Assembly (NCBI GenBank): GCA_025774805.1 | Contig: JALGZR010000089.1 | Coordinates: forward strand, 1 to 15,733 | Direction of reading: 5' to 3' | Origin: a bacterium | Lineage (GTDB): Bacteria > ARS69 | Length of the DNA stretch: 15,733 nucleotides | In this document: positions 12,459-15,733 of the stretch, one piece after another | Position numbering within the stretch: the stretch's first letter is position 1 | Layout: each line of letters begins with the position of its first letter | Made by a program: the position numbers and the translations under genes | The notes under the pieces: generated by a model | The model's database searches: none | What the model was told of the DNA's origin: nothing | What the model saw: the letters and a program-made list of their open reading frames with translations, nothing else

Positions 12459-13115
12459 TCAGTCCTTCGACTCCTCCGCTTGCTCATCCGCCGCGGGCTC
12501 ACCGGCCGGCGGCTCCTCGGCGAGCGGCTCGTCCGCCGGCTTCCCCTCCGCCGACGGCTGGTCCGTCGGGGCGGGAGCGTCGGCAGGAGCGGCCGTGCCC
12601 TTCTCCATCTCGCCTCGCACCGCGTCGACCGTACGAACGAGGCGACCGAGCACGTCGTTCAGGGCGGAGACGAAGTTCTGCGCCGGGGCCAGAGCGAGCT
12701 GCATGATCTGGGAAACGAGCTGATCCCGGGAGGGCAGGTTCGCCACGGCTTTCACTTCCGCCGGCGTCAGCACGCGGCCGTCCACGTACCCGAGCTTCAC
12801 CTCCGGCTTCTTGTGCTCCTTCTGGAAATCAAGGAGCACTCGCGCCGGCGAAGTCGGGTCGTCGGTCGATACGGCCAGAGCCGTCGGACCCCGGAAGTGG
12901 GGTTCGAGCTCTTCCAGTTCCATGGCTCGGGTGGCCTTGATGGCCAGGGTGTTCTTCACGACCCGGAAGGTCACCCCGTTCTCCCGACACTTGCGTCGCA
13001 AATCCGTCATCTTCGCCACGTCGAGACCGGTGAAGTCGGCGAGGAAGATGGCGGCCGCCCTGTCGAGCGTCTCGCGCAGCTGCTCGATGGCAGCCGTCTT
13101 TTGGGCCGTCGGCAT
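12459..13115 (-). CDS. rplJ: 50S ribosomal protein L10 with long acidic C-terminal tail
   Basis: L10 anchors the L7/L12 dimers to the ribosome beside L11. The product is 218 residues, long for the family (about 165-180). The RNA-binding domain occupies about 1-130, with LADFTGLDVAKMTDLRRKCR and the FRVVKNTLAIKA strand. The L12-binding helix runs from about 131 to 173 and includes LAPAQNFVSALNDVLGRLVR. Residues 174-218 are a low-complexity Ala/Pro/Glu/Asp tail. The ATG at 13115 is preceded by AGGAGG with a 5-nt gap, and that Shine-Dalgarno overlaps the rplA TAG stop, so the two genes are probably translationally coupled. The 9-base gap leaves no room for an E. coli-type L10 leader, so any autoregulation would have to use rplA coding sequence. 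Confidence 0.96.
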   Translation of the reverse strand: MPTAQKTAAIEQLRETLDRAAAIFLADFTGLDVAKMTDLRRKCRENGVTFRVVKNTLAIKATRAMELEELEPHFRGPTALAVSTDDPTSPARVLLDFQKEHKKPEVKLGYVDGRVLTPAEVKAVANLPSRDQLVSQIMQLALAPAQNFVSALNDVLGRLVRTVDAVRGEMEKGTAAPADAPAPTDQPSAEGKPADEPLAEEPPAGEPAADEQAEESKD

Positions 13116-13124
13116 CTTTTCCTC

Positions 13125-13826
13125 CTAGCTCAGGCTCTGAAGTTCGGCCTGAACGTCGATCTTCACGCCGGCACCCATCGTGGAGGTGACGGTGACGTTC
13201 TTGAAGTACGTACCCTTCGTGGCGGCGGGTCGGGCCCGCCGAAGCTCGGAGATCAGGATCCGGATGTTCTCGGCCAGCTGGTCTTCCTCGAAGGAAGCCT
13301 TGCCGACGGGAACGGCGACGTTTCCGGTCTTGTCCACCCGATACTCGATCTTGCCCGCCTTCACTTCGGAGACGGCCTTGGAGACGTCCATCGTCACCGT
13401 TCCCGCCTTCGGGTTCGGCATGAGCCCCCGAGGCCCGAGAATTCTCCCGAGTCGCCCGACCTTTCCCATCATGTCGGGAGTCGTGATGACCACGTCCACG
13501 TCGGTCCAGCCGCCCTGGATCTTCTCGACGTAATCGTCGGCTCCCACGTGGTCCGCTCCGGCTTCCTCGGCCTCCTTCGCCTTGTCTCCTTGGGCGATCA
13601 CCAGGACCCGGACCGTGCGTCCGGTTCCGTGGGGCAGAACCACCGTCCCGCGGACCTGCTGGTCGGCGTGACGCGGATCCACTCCGAGATTGGCGGCAAC
13701 TTCGATGGTTTCGTCGAATTTCGCGGTGGCGTTCTTCTTCACGATCGTGACCGCGTCGGTGACGTTGTATCGGCGAAGCCGATCCCGCGCGTCGGCGATC
13801 GTGACGTAACGCCGGCTGTGCTTCAT
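13125..13826 (-). CDS. rplA: 50S ribosomal protein L1
   Basis: L1 binds 23S rRNA helices 76-78 and forms the mobile L1 stalk that guides deacylated tRNA out of the E site. In many bacteria it also represses its own operon. The 233-residue product is of normal length and includes the signature [14 protein letters not shown] at 131-144. It begins [20 protein letters not shown]. The ATG at 13826 has GGGAG 6 nt upstream. It follows rplK after 122 bases of GC-rich, hairpin-forming spacer and abuts rplJ. I could not recognise the L1 mRNA operator before rplK by eye. Confidence 0.97.
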   Translation of the reverse strand: MKHSRRYVTIADARDRLRRYNVTDAVTIVKKNATAKFDETIEVAANLGVDPRHADQQVRGTVVLPHGTGRTVRVLVIAQGDKAKEAEEAGADHVGADDYVEKIQGGWTDVDVVITTPDMMGKVGRLGRILGPRGLMPNPKAGTVTMDVSKAVSEVKAGKIEYRVDKTGNVAVPVGKASFEEDQLAENIRILISELRRARPAATKGTYFKNVTVTSTMGAGVKIDVQAELQSLS

Positions 13827-13899
13827 GCTGTTCTCCCTTGCGAAGGGCCTCCCGGCCTTTCTCCCACGCTTCGGGCCCCTTGCCCTGGGCCGTGGTCCA

Positions 13900-13947
13900 C
13901 CCGGGGGCGTCGCCCCCCCGGGGAATCGAGTGATCCGAGCTCGGATC
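13900..13947 (-). other. Palindrome and GC hairpin in the rplK-rplA spacer
   Basis: A perfect 16-base palindrome, GATCCGAGCTCGGATC (13932-13947), begins one base after the rplK stop. It can form a 6-bp stem with a 4-nt loop. Next, at 13900-13922, GGGGGC/GCCCCC closes on a 3-nt loop with a further CCC/GGG helix across a 2-nt bulge. No U-tract follows either. A third small stem GGCC/GGCC with a GGGA loop sits just before the rplA Shine-Dalgarno. Confidence 0.5.
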
Positions 13948-13948
13948 G

Positions 13949-14380
13949 TCAGCGCTCGATCTCGATTCCCATGCTGCGCGCCGTCCCGGCCACCATCTCC
14001 ATCGCCGCTTCGACGTCGTTGGCGTTCAGGTCCGGCATCTTCGTCTCGGCGATCTCCCGGACCTGATCCCGGGTCACGGTGCCGATCTTGTTCCGGTTCG
14101 GTTCTCCCGACCCCTTCTCCACGCCGAGTGCCTTCAGGAGGAGAACCGCGGCGGGCGGAGTCTTCGTGATGAAGCTGAACGAGCGATCCTGGAAGACCGT
14201 GATCACCACGGGAATGATCAGTCCGCTTTGGGCCTTCGTCCGGTCGTTGAACTGCTTGCAGAAGTCCATGATGTTGACGCCGTGCTGACCGAGCGCCGGT
14301 CCCACCGGAGGGGAGGGATTGGCCTGCCCCGCGGGAATCTGCAGCTTGATCCGGGCCAGCTCTCGTTTCGGAGGAGCCAT
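13949..14380 (-). CDS. rplK: 50S ribosomal protein L11
   Basis: L11 binds the GTPase-associated centre of 23S rRNA at the stalk base and is the thiostrepton-binding partner. It also takes part in RelA-dependent stringent signalling. The 143-residue product is of normal length. It carries the conserved N-terminal segment [20 protein letters not shown] (18-37), including the proline cluster of the thiostrepton region, and MDFCKQFN. The start is the ATG at 14378-14380, where [20 protein letters not shown] matches the family. Purine-rich AAGGATAAGGGAA lies directly before it. A longer in-frame opening to 14995 overlaps nusG and is not coding. It follows nusG by 68 bases. Confidence 0.97.
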   Translation of the reverse strand: MAPPKRELARIKLQIPAGQANPSPPVGPALGQHGVNIMDFCKQFNDRTKAQSGLIIPVVITVFQDRSFSFITKTPPAAVLLLKALGVEKGSGEPNRNKIGTVTRDQVREIAETKMPDLNANDVEAAMEMVAGTARSMGIEIER

Positions 14381-14448
14381 TTCCCTTATCCTTCCTGAAG
14401 TTTGTCGCCTTCCGTTCCCGAGGCGCGTGATTCCGAGCAGCTCCCGGC

Positions 14449-14976
14449 TCAGACCGCCTGGACCTGAAGGAAGTCGAGCTCCACCGGCGTGGCCCGGCCG
14501 AAGATCGAGACCATCACCTTCAGCTTGCCCCGCTCGGGATTCACCTCCTCGACGACCCCGGTGAAGTCGCTGAACGGCCCGTCCACGACTTTCACGTGCT
14601 CGCCCTCGTGGAACGGCACCTCGGGGACCGCCTTCCCCTTCGTTCCCTCGATCTGGTCCAGAAGCCGCTCGACCTCCGCCTGGCGCAGCGGATCCGGCCT
14701 GGACGCGCTCGTCCCGACGAACCGGCTCACCCCCGGACAATCCCGGACGATATGCCAGGTCTCGTCGCTCATCTCCATCTCGATGATGATGTAGCTGGGG
14801 AAGAACTTCCGCGTGGACTGCGTCTTCTTCCCGTTCTTCATCTCCGTGACCGTCTGCGTCGGGACGAGGATGCGACCGAACCGGTCTTCCATTCCGGAGG
14901 TCGCCACCGCCCGCTCCAGATTCGACTTCACCTTGTTCTCGTGGCCCGAATACGTGTGGATCGCGTACCACTTCAT
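14449..14976 (-). CDS. nusG: Transcription termination/antitermination factor NusG
   Basis: NusG clamps RNA polymerase through its NGN domain and links it to Rho or to ribosomal S10 through its KOW domain. The product is 175 residues. The NGN domain (about 1-100) begins [20 protein letters not shown] and includes [11 protein letters not shown]. The KOW domain (about 122-155) holds [20 protein letters not shown]. No extra insertion domain is present. The ATG at 14976 fits the family start. Its Shine-Dalgarno GGGAG is about 12 nt away, longer than ideal. It lies directly after secE, the standard secE-nusG-rplK arrangement, and its products serve the rpo genes downstream. Confidence 0.97.
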   Translation of the reverse strand: MKWYAIHTYSGHENKVKSNLERAVATSGMEDRFGRILVPTQTVTEMKNGKKTQSTRKFFPSYIIIEMEMSDETWHIVRDCPGVSRFVGTSASRPDPLRQAEVERLLDQIEGTKGKAVPEVPFHEGEHVKVVDGPFSDFTGVVEEVNPERGKLKVMVSIFGRATPVELDFLQVQAV

Positions 14977-15000
14977 GGCTATGGCTGACTCCCACCCCGG

Positions 15001-15015
15001 CCGGCCATCGGCCGG
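15001..15015 (-). other. Hairpin in the secE-nusG spacer
   Basis: CCGGCC/GGCCGG forms a perfect 6-bp stem around a 3-nt loop, 11 bases after the secE stop codon. There is no U-tract. It lies upstream of the poorly spaced nusG Shine-Dalgarno and could affect nusG translation or message stability. Confidence 0.4.
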
Positions 15016-15026
15016 TAAGCCGTGGA

Positions 15027-15215
15027 CTAGCGTCGGAGGACCTGCTCGAGCCCGAGACTGAGGATCCGGTCGACGATCCCGATGAATATCGAGACGATGA
15101 TGACGGTCACGATCACGACGAGGGTCGAGCCTCGGAGCTCGTCCCGCGTCGGCCAGCTGACCTGTTTCATCTCGACCACGACGTCGTTCACGAACTTCTT
15201 GGACTTCTGGATCAT
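15027..15215 (-). CDS. secE: Preprotein translocase subunit SecE
   Basis: SecE is the essential clamp around the SecY protein-conducting channel in the inner membrane. From the ATG at 15213-15215 it has 62 residues: an amphipathic segment ([18 protein letters not shown]), the family signature VSWPTRDEL (19-27), and one membrane-spanning segment of about 18 residues (about 31-48, [16 protein letters not shown]). This is the single-span short form common outside enterobacteria. A GTG at 15281 would add 22 Gly/Pro/Ala-rich residues. Neither start has a strong Shine-Dalgarno, so the start is uncertain, but the short form matches the family. It sits between tRNA-Trp and nusG, its usual neighbours. 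Confidence 0.93.
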   Translation of the reverse strand: MIQKSKKFVNDVVVEMKQVSWPTRDELRGSTLVVIVTVIIVSIFIGIVDRILSLGLEQVLRR

Positions 15216-15233
15216 CGTTTCCGCCCCGGCTCC

Positions 15234-15249
15234 CCCGCCCGTCGGCGGG
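15234..15249 (-). other. GC hairpin upstream of the secE ATG
   Basis: CCCGCC/GGCGGG closes a 4-nt loop. It lies 18 bases before the chosen secE ATG and about 75 bases after the tRNA-Trp 3' end. If translation began at the alternative GTG (15281), the hairpin would be inside coding sequence. No U-tract follows it. Confidence 0.35.
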
Positions 15250-15322
15250 AGGATATTGCCCCCTGCGCCCTCTGCCGGCACTCTGCGTCGGTTTGCCTCA
15301 CAAGTCCTTCACCTCGGCACGA

Positions 15323-15398
15323 TGGCAGGCGTGGCAGGACTCGAACCCGCAGCCCTCGGTTTTGGAGACCGATGCTCTACCGATTGAGCTACACGCCT
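15323..15398 (-). tRNA. trnW: tRNA-Trp (anticodon CCA)
   Basis: The 76-nt minus-strand sequence folds as a full cloverleaf. The acceptor stem is AGGCGTG/CACGCCT. The D-arm is closed by GCTC/GAGC. The anticodon stem TCGGT/ACCGA encloses the loop CTCCAAA with anticodon CCA. The T-arm is GCGGG-TTCGAGT-CCTGC with one G-U pair. The discriminator is G, as required for bacterial tRNA-Trp, and the CCA end is encoded. It sits between rpmG and secE, a common bacterial arrangement, and is probably cut out of a longer transcript because no separate promoter or terminator is visible. Confidence 0.98.
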
Positions 15399-15444
15399 TC
15401 ACCCGTCCACGAAGCGATCCCCGGTCGCGACCCTTACCCCCCCG

Positions 15445-15594
15445 TCATCGGGTCTCCCGGTGGATCGTGTGCGAATTGCAGCGGGGACAGTACTTCCGAT
15501 GCTCCAGCCTCTCACGGTGTCGGGTCCGGTCCTTCGATGCGGTGTAGTTCCGACTCCCGCACTCGGAACAGGCCAGCATCACCTTGACCCGCAC
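15445..15594 (-). CDS. rpmG: 50S ribosomal protein L33 (zinc-ribbon form, GTG start)
   Basis: L33 is a small protein of the large subunit near the E site. The 49-residue product reads (M)[19 protein letters not shown] and ends THRET-like with TIHRETR. Two Cys-x-x-Cys pairs (CSEC and CPRC) mark the zinc-binding C+ form. [10 protein letters not shown] matches the family C-terminal half. The start is GTG at 15592-15594, chosen because the conserved RVKV...L strand follows. GGGGAG is 11 nt upstream, a loose spacing. An internal ATG at codon 6 would truncate the first strand. It lies 26 bases after the tuf stop and 46 bases before tRNA-Trp. Confidence 0.93.
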   Translation of the reverse strand: MRVKVMLACSECGSRNYTASKDRTRHRERLEHRKYCPRCNSHTIHRETR

Positions 15595-15620
15595 GCGGCG
15601 ATCGACTCCCCGTCCCGGTC

Positions 15621-15733
15621 CTACTCCACGATGTCGGTGACGACACCGGCTCCGACGGTGCGGCCGCCCTCCCGAATCGCGAACCGGAGCTCCTTCTCCA
15701 TCGCGATCGGCTGGACCAGGCTCACCTCCATCG
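15621..15733 (-). CDS. tuf: Elongation factor Tu, C-terminal 36 residues (partial, second copy)
   Basis: The visible residues are [20 protein letters not shown] followed by [16 protein letters not shown] and a TAG stop. This is the end of EF-Tu domain 3: [16 protein letters not shown] is near-invariant in the family. The gene runs off the right edge of the window. It occupies the tufB-like position upstream of rpmG, tRNA-Trp and secE, while the other copy sits after fusA. The two visible parts do not overlap, so their identity to each other cannot be judged here. Confidence 0.97.
   Translation of the reverse strand, partial: MEVSLVQPIAMEKELRFAIREGGRTVGAGVVTDIVE

Noticed and set aside
14381-14448. 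L1 autoregulatory operator before rplK
   Set aside because: A CCGGG/CTCGG stem is present after nusG, but I could not match the conserved L1-binding loop by eye, so I do not claim it. A covariance-model search would decide.
14977-14982. ATA codon six bases before the nusG ATG as a better-spaced start
   Set aside because: ATA starts are extremely rare, and [11 protein letters not shown] is the regular NusG N-terminus.
14381-14995. N-terminal extension of rplK running through nusG
   Set aside because: It overlaps nusG entirely in another frame and lacks homology-like features. The ATG at 14380 gives a normal-length L11.

Overview
The window is a core information-processing locus from a high-GC bacterium. 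Every gene lies on the minus strand. In transcription order (right to left) it reads: 3' end of one tuf copy, rpmG, tRNA-Trp(CCA), secE, nusG, rplK, rplA, rplJ, rplL, rpoB, rpoC, [operon boundary], rpsL, rpsG, fusA, and the 5' end of a second tuf copy. This is the E. coli rif region (secE-nusG-rplKAJL-rpoBC) joined directly to the str operon (rpsL-rpsG-fusA-tuf), two blocks that E. coli keeps far apart. I see no mobile element, CRISPR array, phage gene or accessory system. The window is ordinary in gene content, and the points of interest are regulatory and structural details.

Organism. Both RNA polymerase subunits carry lineage-type insertions: beta has a charged insert before the [10 protein letters not shown] motif, and beta' has a roughly 190-residue SI3-like domain after the trigger loop. 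These are typical of diderm (Gracilicutes-type) bacteria and not of Firmicutes or Actinobacteria. L33 is the four-cysteine zinc-ribbon form. GC-rich codon use leaves very long antisense open frames. The phylum cannot be fixed by eye; a high-GC non-proteobacterial diderm (Gemmatimonadota-, Eisenbacteria- or Acidobacteriota-like) is my low-confidence guess.

Right part (15733-11964). Here lie EF-Tu, L33, tRNA-Trp, the SecE translocase subunit, the NusG transcription factor and the four ribosomal proteins L11, L1, L10 and L7/L12. L10 and L7/L12 with L11 build the ribosomal stalk. L10 appears to have one extra L12-dimer site relative to E. coli, plus an acidic tail.

Middle part (11812-3792). rpoB and rpoC encode beta and beta', both starting at GTG. 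The rplL-rpoB and rpoB-rpoC spacers can fold into strong RNA structures.

Left part (3751-1). A 14-bp GC-rich hairpin follows rpoC, and a textbook sigma70-type promoter (TTGACT, 17-nt spacer, TAGTAT) follows at once and drives rpsL-rpsG-fusA-tuf. rpsL starts at TTG behind a perfect Shine-Dalgarno. No spacer exceeds about 270 bases. Spacers longer than about 50 bases nearly all hold GC hairpins without U-tracts, which suggests RNA processing, stabilisation or partial attenuation more than classical intrinsic termination.
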